IMG/VR virus record: IMGVR_UViG_3300032207_000296
Span: 1-26,161 of that record
Direction: 5' to 3' (one strand)
Origin: a virus
DNA: 26,161 bases
The notes under the pieces were generated by a model. The model did not search any database and was not told the origin of the DNA. It saw nothing but the letters and a program-made list of their open reading frames with translations. The position numbers and the translations under genes are program-made. Positions 7,901 to 14,441 of this stretch are shown here, piece after piece (position 1 is the stretch's first letter; every line of letters starts with the position of its first letter).

Positions 7901-10250
7901 CGGCAAATGCTGTAAAACGCGTACCTCTGCCAGCCATACTGCTAACTTTAAAGACACGACCAGCGAGTCCTGCGCTAAGGTAATCTACTACAGCGATAGG
8001 GATACCACGTTTCATTCCACGCTCTTTAGCTATCTCCCATATCTCAGGGTCATTAATGGCTGCCACATTGTCTTCAGGGTCTAAAGGATTAAGTCCTTTT
8101 TTCTGCATAGCTTCAAAAAAAGCATTGGTATATTCTAATGCTAAAGATGTTGCAGCAAATCCAACTCTAAATCCACGAGTAGCTCCTTTTACTGTTCCTG
8201 GGCCTGGTGCAATAGCTGTTCCTATACCAGCGCCAGCCACAGTGCTTCCAGTTATTATTTCAAATCCATACGGCAACATCTGACCAATGCTGTTAGCAGC
8301 AAGTGTAAGTGCTAACTCTGCAGGGTCATCTGCAAAAACTTTCATGGTTTCTTTTAAACCTTTAGCTCTATTCCACCTGGACATAATTCGAGAGTCTTTG
8401 TAGTTTATATTCTTACCCTTGAATGTAGCTATCATTTGTGCAGCTTTCTTTATATCTTCTGGGTCATTGACATCTAAAGTGGAAAAGTCAAATGGTAAAC
8501 CAGTTGATAGTTGCAACAAAACCTCACCTGCATTTCCATTGTTAAGTCCTTTTTGAAACTCTTGAATAACCGATGTAAAGTTATCTGTAAACTCATCAGT
8601 TATTGTTTGGTCATGCTTGGCATCATAAAATGTTAAAGCTTGCTCATACTTTTGAGCAGCATTAGTTTTTGTAGCTTGAGCCTCTCTGTACGCAACCTTG
8701 AGTCCATCAATTAAATCTGCTTCAGCTTCAGTCTGAGGTTTTATTGAGTTTAAATCTTCAAGCTTAACTCCAAAGGTTGTAAGAGATTGCAATTGCAAAT
8801 TATCTAAAAAGAACTCTGCCTGAGCATTTGTTTGTGCGGCTACTTGCGCTACCTTTTGATATTCTTTTTCTAACTCTACGTCCAAAGATTCTCTCAGTCT
8901 AATCTTATCATCATCCATAACAACATCAAAAAGATTTTGCTCTTGCTGTTTCAAGTCAGTAAGAACTTGTTGTATGTCATCACGCATGATACCATCCACA
9001 TAGAGATTGCTGTATTTTTTACGCTCTTCTTCCGTTAGGTCTTTTAGATACTCTGCTCCAAACTCAGCCAACTCCCCTTCAATAAAATCAATTTTATCTC
9101 TTACTTTTAAATAGTTTTGATAAATTTTATTCTCTTCTGCGAAATCTAAACCTTCCTCTGCATAGATAACTTGACCTAAGGCATGCGATGAGTGTCTATC
9201 TTTCCACGAACCTTGAGCAAACTCTTCTGCTTCTTCTTGCGTATCAAACTCAAACACTTCCCCTCTTTCTTCCGCTAACAATTTAGCGTCATCAAACCCT
9301 AACTCTTGCCACGTGTTTGCAGCAGAGCCATAGAAGTTTGGGTCTTTAGGAAACAATGTAGGGATTACTTTGTACTTACCATCTTCTTCAAATGAAGTAA
9401 ACAAAACTGTAGACCGAGAACCATCTGGATTAACGCGAGCAAACTTGCGCATTTGCTGTGCACGCATAGCTTTTTCATTTAGACTTTCCTCAGCTGTTTT
9501 TTCTTTTGGAGATAAAGCGTGCTCGCTTATGAAGTCTTTTAGCTTTTGAGATTCAAGCACTTCGGTCTTTGATGTAAAAGGGTCAAGGTCTATGCTTATA
9601 GTGTTCTTACCATCCGAAGTGGTTACAAGCATAGCGTCTCCTAAACCTGCCTCTTCAAAAGTAAATCCATACTTTTGAAAGTTGTCTATCATGAAAGGAA
9701 CAACATCCTCTTCTTCCTTTGCTATAAGTTTAGCATCTAAATTTGAAACAGCTAAAGCAAACTCAGGGTCTTGTAAAAGTATTTCAGATTGTTTTTTTCT
9801 TTCCAGTTCAGCAGCTTCAGCCTTTTCTTGTTCTTGCTCCTGGAATTGTTGCATTTTAACAGCTCTGTCAGCTTCAAACTCTTCTCTTCGAGCAGTCGCT
9901 TCCGCAGCTTCTATAGGAGATATAAACTTTTGTTGACCTACTTCTGTGGCATCAATAGCAACCTGGGGTGGTTCGGCTTGAAGTATTTGTTCACGCTCTG
10001 ACGAGTCCAACAAACCAGTTTCCAAACCTGAAACCATATCTGGTTCGTCTTTTTTTTTTACTGCGGTAATGCCTATCAAGGTTTGATAGTCCTCAATTGT
10101 TCCGTTGAAGCCACCTTGTTTAAACATTTCAAATGAGTCATTTAGAGCATCAGGGTTTCCAGCTAAGAGCTCTTTAAACTCATCGCGAGAACCTCTGTAT
10201 CCTCCTTGGAGAAACATATTGTAAGCATCAATAAAAGCTTGTTCGTTCAT
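1995..10250 (-). CDS. Giant polyvalent/internal virion protein with zincin motif, 2751 aa
   Basis: This is probably a capsid-internal protein ejected into the host with the DNA, as inferred from its size, its place after the tail genes and its features. Residues 5-59 hold two tandem 24-residue motifs (QGGYRGSRDEF and QGGFNGTIEDY). Residues about 85-135 are Glu/Gln-rich. Residues about 267-350 resemble a module seen in podovirus internal proteins (IPTLFPKD to EEFAQGSWKD). Residues 646-713 are hydrophobic and Gly/Ala-rich. IHEMGHVW (H1452, E1453, H1456) is a zincin HExxH motif, with E1502 in DETMAILIGD a candidate third zinc ligand. A long helical, basic region spans about 1650-2100. Hydrophobic stretches occur near 2497-2516 and 2537-2560, and the tail ends in charged helices. 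Such multi-domain phage giants are called polyvalent proteins. The peptidase may act on the capsid, the cell wall or host proteins; the sequence does not say which. It starts two bases after the preceding gene. Confidence 0.85.
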   Translation of the reverse strand: MNEQAFIDAYNMFLQGGYRGSRDEFKELLAGNPDALNDSFEMFKQGGFNGTIEDYQTLIGITAVKKKDEPDMVSGLETGLLDSSEREQILQAEPPQVAIDATEVGQQKFISPIEAAEATARREEFEADRAVKMQQFQEQEQEKAEAAELERKKQSEILLQDPEFALAVSNLDAKLIAKEEEDVVPFMIDNFQKYGFTFEEAGLGDAMLVTTSDGKNTISIDLDPFTSKTEVLESQKLKDFISEHALSPKEKTAEESLNEKAMRAQQMRKFARVNPDGSRSTVLFTSFEEDGKYKVIPTLFPKDPNFYGSAANTWQELGFDDAKLLAEERGEVFEFDTQEEAEEFAQGSWKDRHSSHALGQVIYAEEGLDFAEENKIYQNYLKVRDKIDFIEGELAEFGAEYLKDLTEEERKKYSNLYVDGIMRDDIQQVLTDLKQQEQNLFDVVMDDDKIRLRESLDVELEKEYQKVAQVAAQTNAQAEFFLDNLQLQSLTTFGVKLEDLNSIKPQTEAEADLIDGLKVAYREAQATKTNAAQKYEQALTFYDAKHDQTITDEFTDNFTSVIQEFQKGLNNGNAGEVLLQLSTGLPFDFSTLDVNDPEDIKKAAQMIATFKGKNINYKDSRIMSRWNRAKGLKETMKVFADDPAELALTLAANSIGQMLPYGFEIITGSTVAGAGIGTAIAPGPGTVKGATRGFRVGFAATSLALEYTNAFFEAMQKKGLNPLDPEDNVAAINDPEIWEIAKERGMKRGIPIAVVDYLSAGLAGRVFKVSSMAGRGTRFTAFAAERSLIDPVTEGLGETLAQVNVGDEINVKDILAESIGGFGNNTSHMAVNLFVDSRKLSNIELADTFTDIPLLLEARGTNTQISKWSNNMERLGQIDQDVNQRIQKNLGLSKDADNLLQLGVGKNTPANKALKARVMQLLAAKEEYTATPNRKAVFGKKVADINFELAFITENKKQLPPGQRTLLEGLVESTPEVRQDVGRYTIDGKRVTRAQFIKYINEKNRPTLLGTMLTVDNDDETTKLLENKLDAVQIRETEEVDVREQTRDGQEVGTGVPQLETAQPQTAQTEDSSVGPIVAVAPFFNTTINTVEEANQLRQDKNYIQYKDNLTGIGNQLGLTVEVEEGIGGYKNEAGQEIIEISNRVVLPDATLQQAEEYAAMVAALAPETQESTIAAQYVQDNTQEQNGNEYVIQVSDTQAAMNALQQAGITDFSINESTNEVSFIDIFDFADPMLQDKIGIFAENLNNNNVNYEIKDYRPVQSNFIDKGTRKEIIGRIAKERAESRQGGQDLYNSLVQAIENDARFQGIDVSEYIDLDLNQLRQISEAASQEVQDLQQILEPGRPIESTQRLTLEIDETKGRRGINQREFFVEAANENLDNANKLNSFINKAFPGVVISTDQQTFDEIVTSPQVQKYSVGEDIVYGMTVNGDIYINPQVHNSQSQLFNTSIHEMGHVWIKFLKTTPKGQQIYNQGKELVKQTPLYQSQLKKFKNNEEKAVDETMAILIGDKGQQIADASLKSKFQQWLAGMWNYIKAQFKMSKDLTVDEIQDMNLDAFVGTALADIFSGREIKLSDQQLTQLKDGDVAFSTGQSMQSIINTGRENGISDASIREVLIGRGFNRTDINEAMTVRIDEDITMPSEFGNVEGGVEQGTQLFNEVRQGLTEFTTEETTMADVRQKAMDLMKENAIFQAQPEQTQLQLLSSFDRTLGTRANRNVQKEISSIRQSLKDRKKGETSLRDAQNRLKTFIRNNLPRSNTFTQAQINRLINRVTNTTEAKLLADGEFVIKMVQEQQAKMKKAMLNDILKVVKSKALTGFTKSGKRRAKGLSKEGQSYFNSAKKVLNAALKNDVEAMEELRNNIVTNEQVITDILQRQRAGETITTREQSLVFDALAFDNFADVMNMDLNQVQQLMNRLQQIRGESIATFKSRRAQRVAQYEAQANEVTEQIKETNPELFDEDGNVLEAQEFSAKRKQYLQKLKKLGVGKGLIELAKTMKYTSAGKFIRQSKDWFKHLGTLTNLLDRITEGKTVFRDKVYRRLNRMDNQYNTGLFETKTKLDELANSIEGVRKGYNEIKRLLNIGVVNMDVRNKRTGRIRKDVFSGDQLLRMYALSKNEIQRDVLLQQIGESGLAKVEEMLDPKAKEFADKVVDYLSNEYYESVNAVYSQMNDVNLGFIDNYFPTMKAPETVNKDDITVDLRNANFEGIFNAETAPALKERSDKALNIELDAVDFTSTLENHFQTMEKYKAYAEGTKMLNAFFNTPSVAMLIEQMGMRQPIKQAVNFAINPNAGMKSNLSNKFLDGMQVRFTGFALSFKAIQILKQATSFINAYEEYSFFNKDSKVPNVVKSALDPIMFMVDGAQVMFDLAKDLVGAKGAIREAMEISPTFRKRVEQGLEGDIYGLESGSKTFKRVSKRTDKVGRAIRAFKSAAASPTIIGDILGVMGYMINYKRNIKNGMSKAEAVEAFNNYNATQQSRRGADKIPLQQSNNALQRGFTMFGSTLFLQMNKVMQTSTNIIRSVQAGKMPRKQDIRGFYLNAAIANVLFVGVSNIAKFVKGDDEDRMDALKKMAEAMAGMNLLYQIPYAGATIEEYDLVGRMIEGEDYKKKITYSDNVVNPIESVVRKIRKGLRNEEGTFKSQILPILELVIGAQVDPFIGLGNTFGQDSTEAEFEDNIYDVLGISPSYRPSKREVKRDRMNKTDMKKFFPDLYEDLYGPQGSMREIEDIKREIAKEKRQIREELKEEMYGD
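10074..10238 (-). repeat. Tandem 24-residue motif at the N-terminus of the giant protein
   Basis: Residues 6-29 and 36-59 of the 2751-residue protein align without gaps. Shared positions include Asp at 3, MF at 7-8, QGG at 10-12, Gly at 15, acidic/aromatic residues at 18-20 and Leu at 23. This is a protein-level repeat; the DNA copies have diverged. Confidence 0.75.
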
Positions 10251-10252
10251 AA

Positions 10253-12175
10253 TTATTTGTTATAACGAGATGTGTCTACGACATTTGGATTTGCATTTAC
10301 TCCCCCTCCTTGGCTCACTTGTTGGCGTGAACGAGGTGTGAATGAAATGTTTTGTCTTTGAAGAGCTGGATTCAAAGCAATAGACTCTTTATCTTGTGTT
10401 GACAATATATAATCTCTTATTTCTTGCATAGCTCCTGGAGCGGTAACATCAAACTTTTTGGACACTCGTCTTCCGTCTTTATTAGTTACAAATACTTTAA
10501 CTGTACTGTTTGCCATATCTGCAACGTCATTAATTTCAACTCCAAATGGTGGAGGATTATTTTTAAAATACGTTTCAACTGCTTCAGATGGCTCTGCCTC
10601 TTGTGAGAAATCAACATCTGGTATGCCCTCTTCTAACATTCTGGTGTAAGCAGCGGTAGATGTTTCTGTTTCTATTTTACCTGTACGAGTCGCAAACACG
10701 TCTTGCATTGATTCAGCTGAGAAATCTAATGGAGCTGGAACTCTGTTGCCATTTGCATCCTCTACAAATCTTACACCACCTGCACGCTGTAACACTGTGC
10801 TTACATCGTCAATACCATGCACTTCGTTTCCAAGCTGTGCCCATTCAGTAATTGTTATATTGTTAGGGTCATAGTTAATCGTTCGGTTTTTAGTTTCATC
10901 CGAATAAACAAAATCAATAACCCCTGGAGATGTAGTGTCAATAGCAATTAGTCCACTTTGTTGAGCTTTTTCACTACCAAGCAAGTTATTAATGGCTGTA
11001 ACCTTTTCCTCAGGTGTTCCGTATGCAATATCATTCCAAGAGCTTAGTGATGTTTCTTCAAGCTTTTTAGCTTTGTCAGACGCTTCAGTTGTTGCAGATT
11101 TCTGTGGCTCATTGTAAGTTGATACTGTTTCCTCCTTGTCTATCTGGTTTCTAAAATTGGTTTGAACTGCTTTGAAGGCAACTTCCTTTTGCTTAGGCGA
11201 AAGGTCTGGAGTTATACTTCCTGAACCATCATCTTGAACAAGTATAAAATTGTCATCTGTGTACGCTTTGTTCTTATCAAAAGTTAATTCGTAACGCTTT
11301 CCAGTGTCAGGATTTATAGTTACGTAGTTAGTAAGAACAGATAAAGCGTTCAATGGATTAGCTTCAATATATGAATTAATCATATCTTGTTCCATCTTCT
11401 CAAAGTTATCAACTGCGTTTTTTTGGTCTTCTGTTAATTTACCTCTTAACGTAGCGTCAAGCATCTTTGTAATTTGACCAGCATATTCTGGCCCTCCAGC
11501 TTGTCTAACAGAAGTGATAAAGCTACCTAATCTATCAGCTTCAGCTTCCATAGTCGCTCCTACTTTGAAAACATCATATTGTTGTTTCTGTCTATTTCTT
11601 AATTGATTTACTGTAAGAAAGTCGTTAGGGTCTTTACTTAACTGCCTTATGCCATCGACCTCTACCATTTTACCTATGCTCACAGCGCCAGTTTCTGGGT
11701 TAATATAAGAGCCTGTGTTTCTTAAATTAGCTAATCCTTCAATCTGACTCATTAGCCAACCTTCTAACTCTTGAGCCTCTCCGTTTTTAGACCTTTCAAT
11801 TTTAGCAGAATATTCTTCTTGATACTCTTTTGATAAGTCAAAGAGTTGTTTTGTTCCGTCAGTAAGGTTTTGACGCTGTACTGTATAGGCTTTAGTTGAT
11901 AATAAACCTTCTTGTAAAAGTCTATCTTGTAAAAGTCTGGCTTGCTGTGCCTGCTCTGCGTGTTCCAAAGCAAACTGATTAGCACTTGCATAGTCTCCTG
12001 ATGGTGCGTTATTTAGTACTTTCTGATATTCAGAAGACGCATCAAAAAATTTTTTCTTACGAGCTTCTCTGGCCTCTCCAGCTTCTTTGAGTTTAGTAGT
12101 TACATTTTCACTAATCTCTTGCCAGTTTATTCCAGTATCCGCATCTCTCTCTATGTATCCGTAATATGTAGACAT
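10253..12175 (-). CDS. Probable internal virion protein, 640 aa
   Basis: I do not recognise a named family. Residues 20-140 are rich in Ala, Glu, Gln and Lys and look like long helices or coiled coil. The middle is mixed, and the C-terminus (from about 600) is Gln-, Asn- and Ser-rich and probably flexible, ending NPNVVDTSRYNK. There is no signal peptide, membrane segment or catalytic motif. It lies between the 305-residue protein and the giant protein, with a 1-base stop/start overlap (TAATG) upstream and a 2-base gap downstream. T7-like podoviruses place their ejected internal core proteins in the same order after the tail genes. That role is an inference from position and composition. Confidence 0.7.
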   Translation of the reverse strand: MSTYYGYIERDADTGINWQEISENVTTKLKEAGEAREARKKKFFDASSEYQKVLNNAPSGDYASANQFALEHAEQAQQARLLQDRLLQEGLLSTKAYTVQRQNLTDGTKQLFDLSKEYQEEYSAKIERSKNGEAQELEGWLMSQIEGLANLRNTGSYINPETGAVSIGKMVEVDGIRQLSKDPNDFLTVNQLRNRQKQQYDVFKVGATMEAEADRLGSFITSVRQAGGPEYAGQITKMLDATLRGKLTEDQKNAVDNFEKMEQDMINSYIEANPLNALSVLTNYVTINPDTGKRYELTFDKNKAYTDDNFILVQDDGSGSITPDLSPKQKEVAFKAVQTNFRNQIDKEETVSTYNEPQKSATTEASDKAKKLEETSLSSWNDIAYGTPEEKVTAINNLLGSEKAQQSGLIAIDTTSPGVIDFVYSDETKNRTINYDPNNITITEWAQLGNEVHGIDDVSTVLQRAGGVRFVEDANGNRVPAPLDFSAESMQDVFATRTGKIETETSTAAYTRMLEEGIPDVDFSQEAEPSEAVETYFKNNPPPFGVEINDVADMANSTVKVFVTNKDGRRVSKKFDVTAPGAMQEIRDYILSTQDKESIALNPALQRQNISFTPRSRQQVSQGGGVNANPNVVDTSRYNK

Positions 12176-13092
12176 TATCTTTTAAATTCATTTATACGAG
12201 GAACTCCATACAAGTTTGTTCCTGCCGATAAAGATTGCTGAATCATATTTCTTTGAGAAGGAGTCATTTGTAGAAGAGCCAATTGAACTTGTTGTGGTGT
12301 CATAGAAGAAAAAGCTGCCAAATCTAAATCACTAAATTGCCCAACTCCTAAACCACCTGATTGACCAATCATTCCAAATTCATCAAACATTTCTGGTGTA
12401 AATGTCATTTTACCAATTTGTTGACCAAAAGATGCTGGGTCATAGGTTTGTCTAAATTCTTTTCTTGTACCTCCTCCAGCTAAGAAATCTTGCCTTTGTT
12501 GCTGGCGGAAATTTCTTTCCATTTGACTAACATCTCTTGCAGCTGCTGATTTTTTAAAGTCAGGTATTGCGCTCACTCCTTGCACAGCTAAATTAGCAAC
12601 TCCCATTGCTCCTTGCTGTAAATATTGACTACGTCTTTGTTCTGCATCAGCCATGGCTTTCTGAGCGCCTTGTATTTCACCTAAAGCTAATTGAGATTTG
12701 ATGTCTGATTTCCGAGTATCTTCATCTGCTGTTAATTTTTCCAACTCGAATAAATCTTTACCCATTGATGTTCGCTGTTCTGCTGCAGCTTGCAAAGCAG
12801 CTTGATTCAATCGGTTTGCGCCTGCCATGACTCCGCGCTGGTCTCCCTCTTGAAGTGCATTTATTTGAGATTGTACGTTTGTTTTTAAAGTATCCTGAGC
12901 TATTTCGTATGGCTCTTTCTGGATAGCCATAGATTCATACTCATTTTTTGTAAGCTCTTTTTCAATGTCTCGCATAGCATCTTCAGCTTTTCTTGCGGCA
13001 TCTTCTTCAAGCCTTCTTTGTTTGCCTGCTTGTATAAAGCTAAAAGTTGTTGCGCCTGCTGATAACACTAAGCCTGCTATTACTCCTGACAT
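12175..13092 (-). CDS. Probable internal virion protein B-like, 305 aa
   Basis: The N-terminus has a short hydrophobic, small-residue segment (GVIAGLVLSAGATTFSF, residues 3-19). A long Ala/Glu/Gln/Lys-rich helix or coiled coil follows (about 20-180), then a Gln-rich patch with QQQRQDF, and a Met/Gln/Ser-rich end with two similar elements (SSMTPQQVQLALLQ and MTPSQRNMIQQS). One hydrophobic N-terminal helix followed by a Gln-rich coiled coil is what one sees in the small T7-type internal virion proteins (gp14 type), which insert into the outer membrane during ejection. I infer that role from layout, not from a sequence match. Its start overlaps the end of the cupin gene by 13 bases and its stop overlaps the next start by one base, so these genes are translationally coupled. 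Confidence 0.7.
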   Translation of the reverse strand: MSGVIAGLVLSAGATTFSFIQAGKQRRLEEDAARKAEDAMRDIEKELTKNEYESMAIQKEPYEIAQDTLKTNVQSQINALQEGDQRGVMAGANRLNQAALQAAAEQRTSMGKDLFELEKLTADEDTRKSDIKSQLALGEIQGAQKAMADAEQRRSQYLQQGAMGVANLAVQGVSAIPDFKKSAAARDVSQMERNFRQQQRQDFLAGGGTRKEFRQTYDPASFGQQIGKMTFTPEMFDEFGMIGQSGGLGVGQFSDLDLAAFSSMTPQQVQLALLQMTPSQRNMIQQSLSAGTNLYGVPRINEFKR

Positions 13093-13604
13093 AATAATGT
13101 TTTATTTACAATTATATGCTCTGGTAAATCTCTATAGTCTTCCGTATAAACATCCACTTCAGCATCTTTAATATTTTTTGCATCTGTCCTGTAAACACAA
13201 ACCCAAGTGCAATCTTCGTGCATATATGCTACTCTTTGTGTGCCGATTTCAGTCATCACCTTCATAGGCGCTTTTATTCTTTTTACCTCACCTGTATCTA
13301 AAAGTACCGACATTTCTCCTTTTAGAAAAAATGAGGGGTGGTTTTGCTTATGAATATAACTAACCACTAAAGCACCTTTAGGCATCAATATCTCTCTGGT
13401 ATATAAACCATCTTGTAGATGATGCTTGACAGGCATAAGCTCTTCCATTTCAGAGGTGTGATGCTTTACACCTTCTTTGTGTTGTAATATAGTGTCTTTG
13501 AAGACACTAATATTTTCCCACAACACCCCTCTATTTTGGTGAACATATTGCAGTACATCTTCAGGTTTTTCTTTTTTCCTTTTGAATATACTTAATATAC
13601 CCAT
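13080..13604 (-). CDS. Cupin-fold phage protein, 174 aa
   Basis: Residues about 58-140 fit a single cupin beta-barrel. Strand pairs flank IHKQNH (H85, H89), followed by FLKGEMSVLLDTGE. The second half contains EIGTQRVAYMHEDCTW (H129). H85, H89 and H129 could bind a metal as in motifs 1 and 2 of cupins. The first 15 residues are Lys-rich, which may be a nucleic-acid or capsid contact. Related cupin-like proteins occur in tail modules of marine phages, where their job is unknown. It is the first gene after a promoter-like element that ends six bases before its ATG, so its message may be nearly leaderless. It overlaps the next gene by 13 bases. Confidence 0.75.
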   Translation of the reverse strand: MGILSIFKRKKEKPEDVLQYVHQNRGVLWENISVFKDTILQHKEGVKHHTSEMEELMPVKHHLQDGLYTREILMPKGALVVSYIHKQNHPSFFLKGEMSVLLDTGEVKRIKAPMKVMTEIGTQRVAYMHEDCTWVCVYRTDAKNIKDAEVDVYTEDYRDLPEHIIVNKTLLCQE

Positions 13605-13605
13605 A

Positions 13606-13625
13606 CTTTTCTACAAAGATAAGAA
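13606..13625 (-). promoter_or_regulatory. Predicted Bacteroidota-type promoter, copy 2
   Basis: In the 23-base gap before the cupin gene, the - strand reads CTTATCTTTGTAG (13611-13623). TATCTTTG matches the Bacteroidota -7 consensus TAnnTTTG. Over 20 bases it is identical at 18 positions to the element at 22581-22600. A clear -33 TTG box is not seen; TTTC lies about 21 bases upstream of the TA. Confidence 0.6.
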
Positions 13626-13627
13626 TT

Positions 13628-14431
13628 TTAAGGATAACTTTTGAAAGCCTCTGATTTGACTGCAAACAGCTCTGTGGCTGCAGTATTGTCATTAGTAAGC
13701 TTAAATAAACAGTAGTGACCAAGCACACCTTGAGATTCGGCAACTGGATTTTTAATATATAGAAAATAAAAATCTTGCGCTGGTATAGGGATAGCACCTT
13801 GAGCTTGGTTGTCAACCACTACAGTCGAAACATTTGTAGCTTTGTTATATGTAACAGAAGTAATTTGTCCACAAAACTGAGGTGTTAATGTGGTTACTGG
13901 AGGTGTGTTGTCTGCAAAAAATAATTGGTCTCCAACAGATATAATAGAACCTAAATCTAAATTAAAAGTTATTGTAGCCGTAGTTGCATCGTTTTGCGCG
14001 CTTGCACTGTTTCCAATACCAGTTAAAGAACGTAAAGCAAATTGATTAGCGCCAGCTGGATTTGTGCTGTTATTTCTTACAAACGCAAACCAGTCAGATT
14101 CTTTTTGAGCAAAATAATTTTTATCTATAAATCCGTTTGTTTGCAAATCAGTTTCAAGTTCAGCTGCCCAACTATCATCGCTTTCAAGAGCAAGAGTCTT
14201 AAATTTTTTATTATCAAGAGGAGACTCGTTAAACACACTGGTTATTGTAGAGTTGTATTGAACTCCATAAAAGTTATTTCTATCTACTTTATCAGAGTTG
14301 TGTTTATACAAGTTGCCACCTTTAAATGTATACAAAAATTGATTCATACCGTGAATGTAATCAGGATAATAACTATAACAAGAAGGCCATCCTTTTGAGT
14401 TTTCGCTGTATGTTAAGGTTATATTTGACAT
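13628..14431 (-). CDS. Virion tail protein, nozzle-associated type, 267 aa
   Basis: The N-terminal half has a pattern I associate with tail nozzle/stabilisation proteins of Bacteroidota phages: SYYPDYIHGMNQFLYTFKGG, then LYKHN, RNNFYGVQY and SVFNESPLDNKKFKTLALES (residues about 20-85). The C-terminal half (from about 130) is a beta-rich, Thr/Val/Asn-rich domain containing a run like ITFNLDLGSIISVGDQLFF. It has few charged helices, no signal peptide and no catalytic motif. It lies 10 bases after the duplicated tail protein, and its stop is followed directly by the promoter-like element. In related phages this first domain seems to belong to a larger nozzle-type protein, so here it may be a detached module. 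I recall that link rather than having checked it. Confidence 0.7.
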   Translation of the reverse strand: MSNITLTYSENSKGWPSCYSYYPDYIHGMNQFLYTFKGGNLYKHNSDKVDRNNFYGVQYNSTITSVFNESPLDNKKFKTLALESDDSWAAELETDLQTNGFIDKNYFAQKESDWFAFVRNNSTNPAGANQFALRSLTGIGNSASAQNDATTATITFNLDLGSIISVGDQLFFADNTPPVTTLTPQFCGQITSVTYNKATNVSTVVVDNQAQGAIPIPAQDFYFLYIKNPVAESQGVLGHYCLFKLTNDNTAATELFAVKSEAFKSYP

Positions 14432-14441
14432 ATTATATTTT

